From assembly GCA_947034895.1 (NCBI GenBank), contig OX344764.1:65267348-65331347 (forward strand): a DNA stretch of 64,000 nt. The letters run 5' to 3'. Numbering within the stretch: the stretch's first letter is position 1; every line of letters starts with the position of its first letter. Position numbers and translations under genes: made by a program. The notes beneath the pieces are model-generated. The model made no database searches and was not told where the DNA came from. It saw nothing but the letters and a program-made list of their open reading frames with translations. Shown in pieces: positions 34,986-46,674 of the stretch. This stretch comes from Rhytidiadelphus loreus. Taxonomy: Eukaryota; Streptophyta; Bryopsida; Hypnales; Hylocomiaceae.

Positions 34986-37900
34986 TTACATTGTGAAGGT
35001 AGAATCGCTTTCCGCTTCATCTGCATTGGGGTCGGTGTCTTCATGTGGCCCACTACTGTCACTAGCTCCTGAGACCTCGTTTTCATCATCCTCTCTGCTT
35101 GTAGGTTGAAGGATCACCTCACGTTCCACCTCAGAGTTCAAATTTCGCACTTGCGTTTCTAAACCACCAACAACTTCGGCTAGCACTAATCGCTTTGTCG
35201 GCCTCGATGCATCAGTGGTTCCACTGATAATAGGGCCTGTCGGTCGCTCAAGCACCTGCTGCCCAACATGTTGACGCTCTGCTCTCGCTGCTGCGCTTGA
35301 TGGCCAAGGATTACGAGTGGAATTTCGTTCTCCAATGACAAATGGATGGATCGCATGGTTTTGACGCTTGGGGTTCCGTGTCAGTCTATCTTGCGTCTTG
35401 CAGGTTCGTTTATTTCCTGATTTGGAGTGTTCACGCGATCGCCTGGATGATTCTCCAGGGCCTGACATCAACGAGGCCGGAGTAGGTTGTGGAGCTGAGC
35501 CATGCACTCCTTCATCAACGATTTGTCGTAGATCATTATGTGTCGGCGACCTTGTTAGAGGAGTTGGTACTATCCTCGATGTTGTGGCAATGTCTACACT
35601 TGCAGGGCGATTGGACCCACGGGTACGGGTCTCGTTGAATACCACTTGCAATGGCGCATCTGAATCGTACACCCTAGTTTCTGTTGCAGTGTTGTTGGTC
35701 GGTGCTAAACTTGGACGAACTGCAGGTACCTCTTCAATATGCGACACCTCTTCTTGCCTTTCACCCTGTACATTAACTCGTACACCACTTCGGAGGTTCA
35801 TTGGCATACTAGGCGGCAGACATGTGGCAATTGGAGACCTTACAAGCTCCACTTCATCTGCCACTGGAATATCTGCACCGTCATTGTTGTCATCAGGAGT
35901 TCTTTCCCTCGTTGGGTCTGCATTGATTACCGGAAATGCATCCCAAGCCGACACATGAGGGGCTTCGTCTCTGCGGTGGTGCGACGCCTCTGGAGAGCTC
36001 AATCCATCATCATCACCCACGAAAGTGTTGTGGTATCGTCCTCGTGGAGGACTACCTACACGGGGCACCATACCAGCCCACCTATTTCCACGGAGGCGTT
36101 CTTCTACTACCACACGTCTCTGTTCTTCTCTCAAATCTCTAAACCTAACTTCATCTTCGTCCCCCGAAGAATATGGTTCCTCATTCTCTTCATCTGTATC
36201 TCCATCTACAAGGTACTTTTCGTAGAATAGTGCTGGATTGTGTCCTTGTTTTTCACGTTCCAATTTGCTGTTGGTGTAGATATACACCAACATCTCAGCC
36301 TTCTTTGTGGCTAGGCGATTACACACTTTATCGTGTACAAACGAATACATGCTCCAGTTTCTTTCACAAGATGATGCTGAGCATGTCAGAGACAAAACTC
36401 TCCTTGCTATTTTTGGAAGAGCGTTCCCACCCACACGATTCCACCATTGATGAGGCAACAAGTTACATCGAGTAACATCTGGAGCCTCTTGTAATGGATC
36501 AAAGGGACCCGACTTCTCTTCAAATTCCATCAACTCAGCAATTGCTTCATCTTCATCCATATTCAATAGTCCGCTTAATTTTCTGATGACTCGATTCAAT
36601 GCCCGCTTTGCCTCTCCATTTTTATGAAGCTCTTCCACATCTGTCAAATACGGGTTCAACAATGCCCCTGCATAATGGAGGTCCGTGCGCATCAACTTCC
36701 AACGAGCATCAAATTGTTTTAGGAACTTCGTCGCGGTCTGCTCATCAAGAAAGAACGGAGCCTCCTTTAAAGTGCACACGTGCTGACGAAGGCTACTCAT
36801 TATTATCCAAGCTTTCGGCATCGCCGGTATTTTGCCATCGAACTGGCGCAGAGCAAGAATCACTGGAAGAACCATGTGCTGGAAATTACCGCATTCCACC
36901 CAAAACACTTCCGAAACTATGTCCTCTCGCGCTTTACGGGCCCGCTCTCTTGTAATGAGTCCGTTTGTTCTGCTGACCAAACTATTCTCAAATGGCATAT
37001 ACGTCTCGTCCCCCACCACGAATTGAAGCACTTGTTTGCACTCTACCAAACGGTCTATCATGAGAAAATGCACTGCGAAGCGTGTGGCCGCGGGAAGTCT
37101 CAATGACTTCTTCGGCGAGTACTTACGGAAGAGACCCAAAGTCAAGTGGTACTTCTTTATAAACTTCACAATTGCCTTGGCCTTATCCACTAGATCTTTG
37201 ATCCTTTTTTCCTTTCCCCAGTCTTCTAAAAGTAAGTCCAATATATGTGCGGCACATCCTTGCGTATACATGTGGGGATACCTTGCTTGCAACTCGCGCA
37301 TTGACCCTGTCATTACGGAAGCATTGTCTGTACACAATTGGACAATATTTCCTGGTCCCACCTGCTCTATGTAGGTAGCCATTGTATTCACCGTATACGC
37401 CATGTCTTTCCTCTCTCCTGTGGTGTCTACCGATCCCAGGAAGACATCACCCGCAGGGCAAACGAGCATCATATTCAACAAGGGACGGTGATTTGTATCT
37501 GACCATCCATCTGAACAGATAGTGGCTCCATATTGGGTAATAGAACTCTTTGTTCAACTACTGACCATTTTCGTAACAGCCTCCTTCTTCACATCAAGTA
37601 ATTTAGTGCGCACCGCATTGTACGATGGCGGGGAATATGGAAATCCACATGTCGAAGTTGCTTTCACAGCATTCACAAAGGCTGGGTGCCGCACCACATT
37701 GAATGCAATGTTAGCCTCATAAAAGAAAGAAGCCCATAGTCTGTCCAAGTTTTGTCTTTCATTGACCCGGAATGATTCATCCATGCTTTGTTGACGAGAA
37801 ATCGAGGTTGAGCGCATCCTTCTCACCGTCACAGGAGTAGAATTCGTTGAATCTAGATTACGAGGCGGTGCATTAGGTGCTTCTGTCCTGTCGCTTGGGT

Positions 37901-38273
37901 CCACAGACCCTTCCACTGATGCATCCACAATATACCCTGCAACGGACTCAACAACAACATCAACCTCAAGATCTACTCCATGCATCTCCTCCAAACTCAT
38001 TTCTTTTGGTACAATCCCTTCACAGTTTCTGAATAATTCGAGGACTACGGATGGAATACGTTTACAACGTTCCACTGTTGATGTACGGGGGTAACCAAAG
38101 TGACCAAATGCCCGCTTCCACACGAAAACTTTGTTCCAACCACAAAAAATACAAGTCCTCGTATTTGCGGAACGAGCGGGGTTCGTTTCAATAACCAACC
38201 AGGGATCCCACTCCTTTGTGGCTCTTCGAGTATCATTTATGTTCGTCCTCCTCCCCGCTCCTCGGTTTGCCAT
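34986..38273 (-). pseudogene. hAT transposase (BED finger, DUF659-like core), one in-frame stop
   Basis: One frame of 1096 codons runs from ATG 38273 to TAA 34986, broken only by TGA at 37554-37556. Codons 41-74 form a BED-like zinc finger (CIFC, H58, C70, KRIP). After a Ser/Thr-rich linker, the DUF659-type hAT core contains SITQYGATICSDGWSD, LVCPAGDVFLGSVDTTGE, LCTDNASVM and GCAAHILDLLLED. The hAT dimerisation region (about codons 610-680) has QWWNRVGG, LSLTCSASSCERNWS and VCNRLATKKAEML. A long, acidic, low-complexity C-terminus (about 400 residues) is unusual for the family. The enzyme would bind element ends and catalyse cut-and-paste movement. The stop falls just before the conserved core and removes it unless read through. 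A motif array lies about 290 bp upstream of the start. Confidence 0.88.
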
Positions 38274-38565
38274 ATTGTTTATCTGATATGCGTTATTCCA
38301 AACCGAAACGTATATGTACCCAAGTGCTTCGGAAAAAAAAATTATGACAAAGCCACCGCTTCGAGTAGTTTTCTAACCACTCAAAGCAAGGTTGTTGCCC
38401 TCTGAAGAATATAACATTGCATGAAGCCTCTTGAGAAGATCCAAGCCATATGTTCATCAACAGAGCAATGGAAATCCAATGTTGTTCCTCTACATTTATA
38501 GTGCTTTCGGTCTTCCCTCCACACGCTCCAAGGATGGTTTTAGGGCGCCGCTATCAAACTCTATT

Positions 38566-38930
38566 ACACCCGAGGTCGCCCTACCCGACCGCTGGTCCAC
38601 CTCCAGGCATATGGAGGCGCGTGCCTTTGCAGTAGTCGACTTCGGGTCACATGGTGCGAACGCGGGTTCCGGCAGGCGACTTCGGGTCCGAAATAGGGCG
38701 AACGCGGGTCTAGGGAGGGCGACTTCGGGTCCAAGTGGGGCGACTTCGGGTCCAGGGAGGGCGACTTCGGGTCCCGGATGGGCGACTTCGGGTCTCAGAC
38801 GGGCGACTTTGGGTCCCGGATGGGCGACTTCGGGTCTCAGATGGGCGACTTCGGGTCCCACATGGGCGACTTCGGGTTTCATGGGAGACTTCGAGTGCCA
38901 TGGGCGACCTCGGGGGAAAGAAGGGCGACT
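38566..38930 (+). repeat. GCGAC-NN-CGGGT array 2, upstream of the hAT gene
   Basis: About 17 units, chiefly GGGCGACTTCGGGTCC and GGGCGACTTCGGGTCTCAGA, mostly on the plus strand, that is, antisense to the hAT gene that starts 293 bp away at 38273. Collagen-like or Arg/Pro-rich open frames over it are artefacts. Confidence 0.9.
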
Positions 38931-38948
38931 TCATGTGCATAAAGATTA

Positions 38949-39650
38949 ACTTAACCCCTAAAGGACCATTGTCCCCTCAAGGAACAATATGGATTTTGGG
39001 CAGGTTCCTATGATCTCAATTTTTAATGAATTTTTTGGAAACTATCTCATAATATACAAGAGCTTATTACCTTTATGGGAATATAAATTTTGTTGCAATT
39101 GGTACCTGGGATTCCGGGAACAAAAGTTATGGCATCTTTAACATAATTTGTAAGGAACGTCTTAGGGCAAAAAAAGAAATCTACAATAATTTGAAATTAA
39201 TTTTTTAATTTTTTTCTTCTTAAAGGTCATATTTTTGTCTACATGTGTAGCTTTGATTCATTCCATTTCGATTAGTAATGTGAAAGTTATGAACAATATT
39301 GTTTGGCAAGCAATCAAAATGAAATGATTCAAAGTTTTTCACATAGATATAAATCATAAGAAATTAAGAACCAATTTCAATATCAATTTTGTTATTGGAA
39401 ATGCCTTGTCATTTGTGAAGAATATCATTAATTTTTCGGGGGACCAACTGAATGCTAAGTATTGAAAACTACTTATCATACAAAAACATTTGAACCACGT
39501 AGTGAGAAGTTCTAAAATTTGGTAGGCTTCGAATTTAATCCTTTAAAAAATGTTGTGCCAAAGGAGATACTACAAATTCTATTCATGTTTCCCTTCTAAA
39601 TATCACTATGATGCCAAAACAAACTATTTCACTCCTTACGGGTTTAGGAT
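38949..39650. mobile_element. CCCCTAAAGG-family element nested in the giant element
   Basis: Starts TTAACCCCTAAAGGACCATT and ends in a decayed GGGTTTAGG near 39650. The interior matches 29638 (CAATATGGATTTTGGGCAGG, AGTTATGGCATCTTTAA) and the GCCAAAACAAACTATTT end block. Non-coding. Copies outside the giant element show that it is an independent family. Confidence 0.55.
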
Positions 39651-40114
39651 TTAGGAATATCTTCAAATCTATAGTAAACTTTATTTATTTTCACATCGTA
39701 GGAAGATCTTGCAATTGATGTACATGGCAAACTAGAAATTGTATGAAGTTGTTCAAATATAAATAATTGTTTGGATGTTCGGTATGAATTTCTTAAAAAG
39801 ACAATGGTATTATTACATTGTTGGTATTTTGTGTAAATGAAAGCACAAAAGTCTACGTAGAAAACTGACCTACAACACATGCAATAAATGTATTTGACAT
39901 GTGTCTAATCATCAAGAATTAGATCTTCAAAACACATAAAGGCTAATTCATATAGGAATATTTATATATCTTTATTGAAGAAACAAAACATGGACCCCAT
40001 TGTACAACATGAGGTGGTTCTAAAGGTCAAAGCAACCCTTCCGATATACACAAGTTTAGAAAAACAACTACCTATTAGTCTATTATTTACTAGAAGACTA
40101 CCTCTAGCCCAAAA

Positions 40115-41680
40115 TCATGCAACATCCGTATTGGCCTCCTCTTCCCTTTTCTTCTTCATGACTTCAAACTCATGGGCCGCAATTCTATAAGCACTCTTCA
40201 AAAGGGGTAGGTCATGGTTCCACATCTTGTTTTTGATCCAAAAATTCTTGAACGTTCTCGCATAACCAATGTGTGCAGTCCGGAAATCTATGTGCTTCTG
40301 AAACTGGTGTTCAAGCTTCTTCAAAGAAACTAACTTCTGCTTCAAGGAAGCTACCTCTGATGTCAGCACACAATGCTCTTCATCTACTAATAATGCATCC
40401 AAAGCCATTGGAAGGTCAATGGGGCCTACAACCGTGGTTTCTTTTAGGTCATTCAACCTTGACTGCGCCTCTTCCACAGCTTTCCTTTCGGTATTCAATC
40501 GGTTTTCTTCTGCCAAACACTCTTCCATTATTTTGGCCATTCGTTTATCCAAGAACGGGGTGGAATTTGAGGTAGAGCCTCCATCTTTGCCTTTATTGAA
40601 TTTCAAATAAAATTGCTCCAGCTCATCCATTTCCTTTTGTTGAACTGACAAACGAACTTTCCCGCTTATGATTAGTGCTTCAAGGGTGTGCTCATCGTTG
40701 TCCTGAATGTCACCACCAGTGTGTTCACGCTGCCTTTCACATTCCATTTCTATTTCTACCAGTCTACCAAGAATAGCCTTCAACTGGGCTTTATAAGCTT
40801 ATTTTCCTTGCCTCCTCGTGTCTTCAAGATATAATACTTCCCTTCCTGCTTCTTGAAGAGGTAGTTCTTCACATGAATCAAAAATCACCAATGCTTGTTC
40901 AGCATCTCGTTGCAACCCGATCTCGCCCTCCTCCTTGTCTTCCTCCATTTCTCGCATGCGTGCATATACATGTTGAAGAACTTCGTCTTCCTCAGGATGA
41001 CGGAAGTGCATTGGCTCCAACGATCTAAGAGGCGCGACATGCAATACTACTGCCCCTTCTGAGTCTCCAACAAAAGGTACCACCGCTGCCATATTTTCTT
41101 CAAGTATTGGATCTTCATTTGGGGGCATAGGGTCTGCAATGTCTTTTTCATCCGAGTCGGTGGAGGTGGACGACTGGCCCCAATCGTAGTCTTCATCCGA
41201 CACTTCTTCTTTGAAATGTTTTTTGGGCCCTAATCCATCCCTCGGATTATTTGATGGATCCACCCTTGGAATGTCTTTGGTAGTGGGAACTATGCTATTG
41301 GGAGTTTTCTTAATGGTCCTCCAATCCACAGTTCGTCGCAATTGTAGCTCTGCATAGACCATTTGGCATGTACCCAATGAAACTTGACTCCCCTTCACTG
41401 TTGGTTTTTGATATAATGTCCGGTAAACTTCGATGCACCGTTGCACAAATGCATCATCTTTGCAGTAGTGAAGATTAGCATTGTTTTGGCTGATATGGAC
41501 ATCGTGCCGGAAGTAAGGGAATAGCTTATCGATATGGCACCACCCTACGTAGGCCTTGCAAGTGTTGAACGTCCAATCCGATTGCACGTTTTGCCAATTT
41601 GGAAATGCCCTTGCTGTTGGGTCCAAAAGGATGGCTACATTCCGACTATGGCGCTCTCCTTTCTTCTTTGCCTTCTTAAA
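40115..41680 (-). pseudogene. Cargo protein P1: WCHI-domain plus coiled coil, one in-frame stop
   Basis: The open frame enters at 41680 (FKKAKKKGERHSRNVAIL) and runs to TGA 40115, with TAA at 40799-40801. The N-terminal ~105 residues match P2 and P3: W...W, YVGWCHIDKLFP, RH, NLHYC, FVQRCIEVYRTLY, MVYAELQLR and VDW. An acidic Ser/Asp/Glu-rich middle follows, then a Glu/Lys/Leu-rich, probably coiled-coil C-terminus. I do not recognise the domain. A candidate ATG (41691-41693) is followed by nine C residues, which puts it one base out of frame with the body; eight would restore it. Array 3 lies about 185 bp upstream of that ATG. Probably inactive. Confidence 0.75.
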
Positions 41681-41875
41681 GGGGGGGGGCCATGGTGAAT
41701 ATAGGATGTGTTGGTATCCTCCAAGTGCTCAGAAAGTATGGTCTTCCACAATCGACGACAACACAAAAAGTGTCCTAGACACAAGATTCCAGTGCACGAA
41801 CACGCATCCAGACGCTTGAAAGCATATGGAAGCCGATGCACAGCACTGGAAAAGATAGTGGCAGCTCGCATCCGT

Positions 41876-41997
41876 GGCGACCGCATTTGTACCCGAAGTT
41901 GCCCTGGGCGCGTGCGGGATCAGGGTTTAGGGGGGCGAGTGCGTTAAATGGGGCGACCGTGGGTACAGGGAATTCTGGGCGACCGCGGGTCCAGGGA
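41876..41997 (+). repeat. GCGAC-NN-CGGGT array 3, upstream of P1
   Basis: A short degenerate array (GGCGACCGCATTTG, GGGCGCGTGCGGG, GGGCGACCGTGGGT, GGGCGACCGCGGGT) on the plus strand, antisense to P1. Confidence 0.75.
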
Positions 41998-42028
41998 AAG
42001 GTAGTAGACTCAGGAAATGCAGAGGGAG

Positions 42029-42232
42029 AATTGACCCCCTCATTGCCCCCGTCAACTTAGATTTTTAAAAAAAGCCCCCTATATTCTGCCAACTTTTGGG
42101 TAATTCTTGCATCTCCTAGAAGTAATTTGGGGCCTCTGATTGCAAATATGATTTCAGAATTCCCCCAAAAATTAAGCAGTGCAAATAATAAATTCTAGGG
42201 CAAGCCCTGGATGGGCAATGAGGGAGTCAATT
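42029..42232. mobile_element. MITE, GACCCCCTCATTGCCCC family, copy 3
   Basis: AATTGACCCCCTCATTGCCC to GGGCAATGAGGGAGTCAATT, 204 bp, highly similar to 18779-18989 and nested inside the giant element. Confidence 0.75.
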
Positions 42233-42249
42233 CACCCTGGCCCTCACAA

Positions 42250-42950
42250 ATGGCTCATCTCAAGACTGATCTCCCTTTTTCATGTATTTACTTCAATGAA
42301 AATATTTTTAGATCATTTTTCAGACAAAGAAAAATAAAAGAAGAATCTAACACAAGTGATTTCATTTTTTTAAAGTATTTTTTAATTAATTGTAAATTTC
42401 CAAAGGACTTGTGTCATAGGTCCCTACTTATGCCCCTAGGTCTCCCATAAAACGTTCACTTGCAACTTCTAAAGAAAAATGGGGAAGTAAAGAGAATGAA
42501 TTGGCTTTTACAATTGATAATTTTTTTTTCTCGAATCATTTAATGATTATGGAGGTCAATTTATGAACTACAGTTTGTCCATTTCAAAGCCACTTATAGA
42601 GTCCATTTTTAATGCCCACTCCATTTTAGAGCCTTCTACCTTATATTTACTTTCACATCCTCACAAATGGAGAAAGGAAGTACAATTTATGTATCAATGA
42701 ATAGGTGGTAGTAAAATCGTGGGCCACCGCAATTAAAAATATTCCCAACATGTAATGAGTTTAATAGCTTTTTCAAGTGATATTAAGTTCTGGAAGAGAA
42801 CATTTTAGTGTGCCAATATAATTTGTAGTTCTTCATTTCAACTCCAATCCCAAATTTATTTTTATAAGCAATACACTCAACCATGAAAAAGTAAATTTGG
42901 TAGGTTATCATCTCACAACTCTTATCCAATATTGCACCTTCATGAAACGT
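42250..42950. repeat. Dispersed repeat segment
   Basis: The 42265-42460 phrases (TTTTTCAGACAAAGA, GTCATAGGTCCCTA) recur at 49500-49680. The 42480-42960 part recurs inverted at about 52030-52680 (TATTCCCAACATGTAATGAG and its inverse). No supported gene. Confidence 0.5.
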
Positions 42951-43301
42951 GCATACTAATACACAAGCTAATTAAACATTCCTATGGTTAGGTTCTTGTT
43001 TCATAAAACTTGCTTCAATGGAAATAACTATAAGTCCATGCTCTTTTCATAAAGGAAAAATACAGTTGGAAAGGCATAGGCACTTAGGGGGTCATTAGTA
43101 ATGCATTCTAATTGTTAAGCTAAACTTATCTTTTGACTGTAAATGGATTAGGCAAACACCGCTCTTGTAAAATCAAATTTCATTCGCAAGTATTTATTCG
43201 TCATTGTCCATAATGACGAACAATTCTAATTAAATAATGATTTAGCACAAGTGAATTCTAAAATACTGTATATCATTACAAATTAGTTACTTTAAAGTTT
43301 C

Positions 43302-43557
43302 AAAAATTCCCGTAAAGACCTCGGTCTAGGCCAGGTGTCATGCTTCGAAGGTTTGACCAAAGACCTCCTCGACCTCCGCAGTGAGATGTTTTCTATCTCA
43401 CTGCGGAGGTTGAAGAGGTCCTTGACCGAACCCATAAGCCCAAACCAGAACCTCGTACATCATGTACACCGGGTTGGGAATTGAACCGTAGACCTCTCAG
43501 ACTCCACTTGAATTCGAAGAAGTCGACCCTTGTCTGAGAATCCCTTCCACTACTTCA
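43302..43557 (-). ncRNA. Putative Pol III-type 256-nt hairpin RNA, copy A
   Basis: On the minus strand: A-box-like TGAAGTAGTGG (43557-43547), B box GGTTCAATTCC (43487-43477), a stem-loop (43420-43362) and a T5 run (43306-43302), exactly 256 nt. The stem pairs ACCTCCGCAGTGAGAT with ATCTCACTGCGGAGGT without mismatch over a 7-nt loop. Array 4 lies just upstream. The promoter assignment is from consensus only. Confidence 0.6.
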
Positions 43558-43696
43558 CCTGCTCGTTGGTCACATCGGGAATCACCTTCGATGCACCACT
43601 CCTTGTCCATCCCATCTTTATTCATTTTTTTCTTTGATTCTACGGGGCTTCAAAATACCATCAGCCGCCCAACAAAAATTAGTCTCCTCGTTTTGG

Positions 43697-43983
43697 ACCC
43701 GAAGTCGCCTTACCCGAGGTCGCCCACGTCCCAGAAAAGAGGGAATTTCAAATGCGTGAGTTTTTCCCTCCACTCTAGACCCGTGGTCGCCCCACCCGAA
43801 GTCGCCCCACCCGAGGTCGCCCTAGCACCGCAGAAAGAAGTCCCCAATTTCCCCCTTCTCTGGACCCGTAGTCGCCCTACCCGCGGTCGCCCCACACGAA
43901 GTCACCCCACTCGAGGTCGCCCCAGCACTGCTGAAGGAAGTCCCCAATTTCCCCCTTCTCTGGACCCGCGGTCGCCCCTACAT
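43697..43983 (-). repeat. GCGAC-NN-CGGGT array 4, upstream of RNA copy A
   Basis: About 11 units, written ACCCGAAGTCGCCCC or ACCCGAGGTCGCCC on the plus strand, in two blocks separated by GCAxTGCxGAAxGAAGTCC. Same orientation as the RNA gene. Confidence 0.9.
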
Positions 43984-44225
43984 CAGTATTTGAAAGAGTC
44001 ACTTAGAGAACATTGCTGTCATGGTAGGTGAGATCATAGAATATTTTCTACATAGCTTACAATTATATCACATGATCATTTTATTAAATGGTCCCTAACA
44101 AGGCTTCAATATCCTCAAGCCCTACAATCATGAACCGAAAACCCTACAAAGCCCTCGCAAACTAGAACCTATACCCAAACCTAAACCCTTGAATGCCCAA
44201 CCCATTTTAGGATGTTTTATGAATG

Positions 44226-44434
44226 TGCTTTAACATCAACAAGAAGCCAACATTTTGAATTATAGAATCAATTTCTTTGTACTTCTTCATTTTTCCTCCA
44301 ATGCCAAAAAACTTTATTTGTGCAAATTATCAAATTGTTGTGGAGGGGGATAATACACTTGAAGTAAAAAATGTACATTTCTCTTATTCTCTTGTTATAA
44401 TCTTACAACAGTTACGCAATGTTGCACTCAAAAT
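44226..44434. other. Link between tandem X units; no gene
   Basis: AT-rich sequence whose inverse partly recurs at about 50030-50180 (TGTATACTTCTTCATTTTTC-like phrases). Confidence 0.35.
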
Positions 44435-44795
44435 TAATGTGCATACTAACAAGCAAGTTCTTTATACATTCATACGGTTAGATTCAAAAATAAATAGGAA
44501 ACTTGCTTCAATGGGAATTACTATAAGTCCATGCTTTTTTTTAATAGAACAAATACAAGAGGGAAAGGCTTAGGCACGTAGGGCCTAATTAGTAATGCAC
44601 TCTAATAGTTAAGTTAAATTTATCTTTTGACTCTAAATGGATTAGGCAAACACCCCTCTTGTAAAATCAAATTTCATTCGCAAGTATTTATTCGTCATTG
44701 TCCATAATGACGAACAATTCTAATTAAAGAAAGATTTAGCACAATTGAATTCTAAAATACTCTATATCATTACAAATTAGTTGCTTTAAAGTTTC

Positions 44796-45051
44796 AAAAA
44801 ATCCCGTGAAGACCTCGGTATACGCCACATGACATGCTTCGAAGGTTTGACCAGGAGCCTCTTCGAACTCCACTATGAGCTGTTTCTTATCTCATAGCGG
44901 AGTTCGAAGAGGTCCCTGACCGAACCAAGAAGCCCAAACCAGAACCTCGTACATCATGTACACCGGGTTGGGAATCGAACCGTAGACCTCCCAGACTCCA
45001 CTTGAATTCGAAGAAGTCGACCCTTGTGTGAGAATCCCTTCCACTACTTCA
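44796..45051 (-). ncRNA. Putative Pol III-type 256-nt hairpin RNA, copy B
   Basis: A-box-like TGAAGTAGTGG (45051-45041), B box GGTTCGATTCC (44981-44971), stem-loop (44914-44857) and T6 run (44801-44796). The stem core is CTCCGCTATGAGAT against AGCTCATAGTGGAG. Compared with copy A, the CAG/CTG pairs have changed together to CTA/TAG. Length is exactly 256 nt. Confidence 0.6.
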
Positions 45052-45187
45052 CCTTCTCGTTGGTCACATCGGGAATCACCTTTGATGCACCACTTCTTGT
45101 CCATCCCATTTTTACTCTTTTTTTTTCTTTGATTGTACGGGTCTTCAAAACAACATGAGCCGCCCAACACAAATTAATCTCCCAGTT

Positions 45188-45477
45188 TTGGACCCAAAGT
45201 CGCCCCACCCGAAGTCGCCCAAGTCCCAGAGAAGAGGGAATTTCAAATGCGTGAGTTTTTCCCTCCTCTCTGGACCCGCGGTCGCCCCACCCGAAGTCGC
45301 CCCACCCGAGGTCGCCCCAGCACCGCAGAAAGAAGTCCCCAATTTCCCCCTTCTTTGGACCCGTAGTCGCCCTACCCGCGGTCGCCCCACCCGAAGTCGC
45401 CCCACCCGAGGTCGCCCCAACACCGCAGAAAGAAGTCCCCAATCTCCCCCTTCTCTGGACCCGCAGTCGCCCCTACA
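45188..45477 (-). repeat. GCGAC-NN-CGGGT array 5, upstream of RNA copy B
   Basis: About 12 units, same form and layout as array 4, including the spacer CACCGCAGAAAGAAGTCCCC that recurs in arrays 4 and 7. Confidence 0.9.
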
Positions 45478-45925
45478 TCAGTATTTGAAAGAGTCACTTA
45501 TAGAAGACTGCTGTCATGGTAGGTGAGATCATAGAATATTTTCTAGATAGCTTACAATTATATCACATGATCATTTTATTAAATGGTCCCTAACAAGGCT
45601 TCAATATCCTCAAGCCCTACAATCATGAACCGAAAACCCGACAAAGCCCTCGCAAAGTAGAACCCTAGAATCCAAACCGTAACCCTCAAATGCCCAATGC
45701 ATTTTAGGATGTTTTAGGATGCTTTAAATTGTACAAGAAGTCAACATTATATGTGCCTACTAACAAGCAAGTTGTTTAAACATTCATACGGTTAGATTAA
45801 AAAATAAATAGGAAACTTGCTTCAATCCCAATTACTGTAAGTCCATGCTTTTTTTTCATAGGAAAAATACAAGAGGGAAAGGCTTAGGCACATAGGGCTT
45901 AATAATTAATGCACTCTTATTGTAA

Positions 45926-46674
45926 TGCACTTCAAGATTTTTTCTCAAAGTAGCCAAAGTGACGGTTTTTAGTGGTTCTGAACCTATAATGGCCTTCGAA
46001 CTTCAGGGGTTAAATTCACATCTAAAGAAACTTTTATTAGTTTTCGATTATGGCTCAAACATATAGATCTTGCAAGAATATTTTGACCTTGTATTCAAAA
46101 GTAATGAACCTGGAAGAAGCCTTCAAGGTACTCTTTGTAAAAATGTTTTGTGAAACATTAAAAGGCAAATTCAAAATTTAATTTTTAATTTGTAGACCAA
46201 AATGGTTTTGTTGAGAGAAAACGTAATTTCTACATATAAAGGTGAAATTAATTTCACCTAAAAATGGTGTATTGCATTTAACCCTTATGTTCCCATTTTT
46301 TCTGGCCCATTCAAACCAATTGAGAAATGTCGTTTTTATTGCCAAAAACCTATTAAGATTACAAGAAAGTCATCCTTTTTTGCCGGATGAACCAATACAA
46401 GTGCCGATTGTCAATGCTTTTTAGAAGGAAAATGGGCTCCATTATTCCAAGGCTATATATCTTACTGTAGGATATCTTACTGGAACATTGAGCCTATTTA
46501 ATTCATTCATTGCAGCAAAATACAAACATTGATATGAGAGATTCAATACAACATACCATGAAGAATAGATCCACAATATTGCCAATTTGGGGAAAATGGC
46601 ACTTCATATTAAAATTTGATTACATGTACTAGAAGTACTACTCCAAAATGATACTATGGTATTCTTCTATCACA
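45926..46674. other. No gene seen
   Basis: Contains a CTTCAGGGGTTAAATTCAC end resembling the CCCCTAAAGG family (about 46000) and no supported coding sequence. Confidence 0.35.

Larger units (their letters stand above)
42950..44225 (-). repeat. Unit X, copy A (array + RNA gene + AT-rich tail)
   Basis: In minus-strand order: a GCGAC array, the 256-nt RNA gene, an AT-rich tail with TTCGTCAT...ATGACGAA, and a TAAGTTxAACTTAACAAT-like segment. It repeats directly as copy B with a period near 1490 bp and in opposite orientation as copies C and D. This is a larger duplicated module, not four independent small insertions. Confidence 0.8.
44435..45720 (-). repeat. Unit X, copy B
   Basis: Near-identical order and sequence to copy A. 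A truncated third start follows at about 45750-45925 (CAAGCAAGTTGTTTAAACAT, AGGAAACTTGCTTCAAT), so the array once extended further. Confidence 0.8.

Noticed and set aside
35368..37374. Several plus-strand open frames of 60-196 codons
   Set aside because: Antisense shadows of the hAT transposase, without family motifs.
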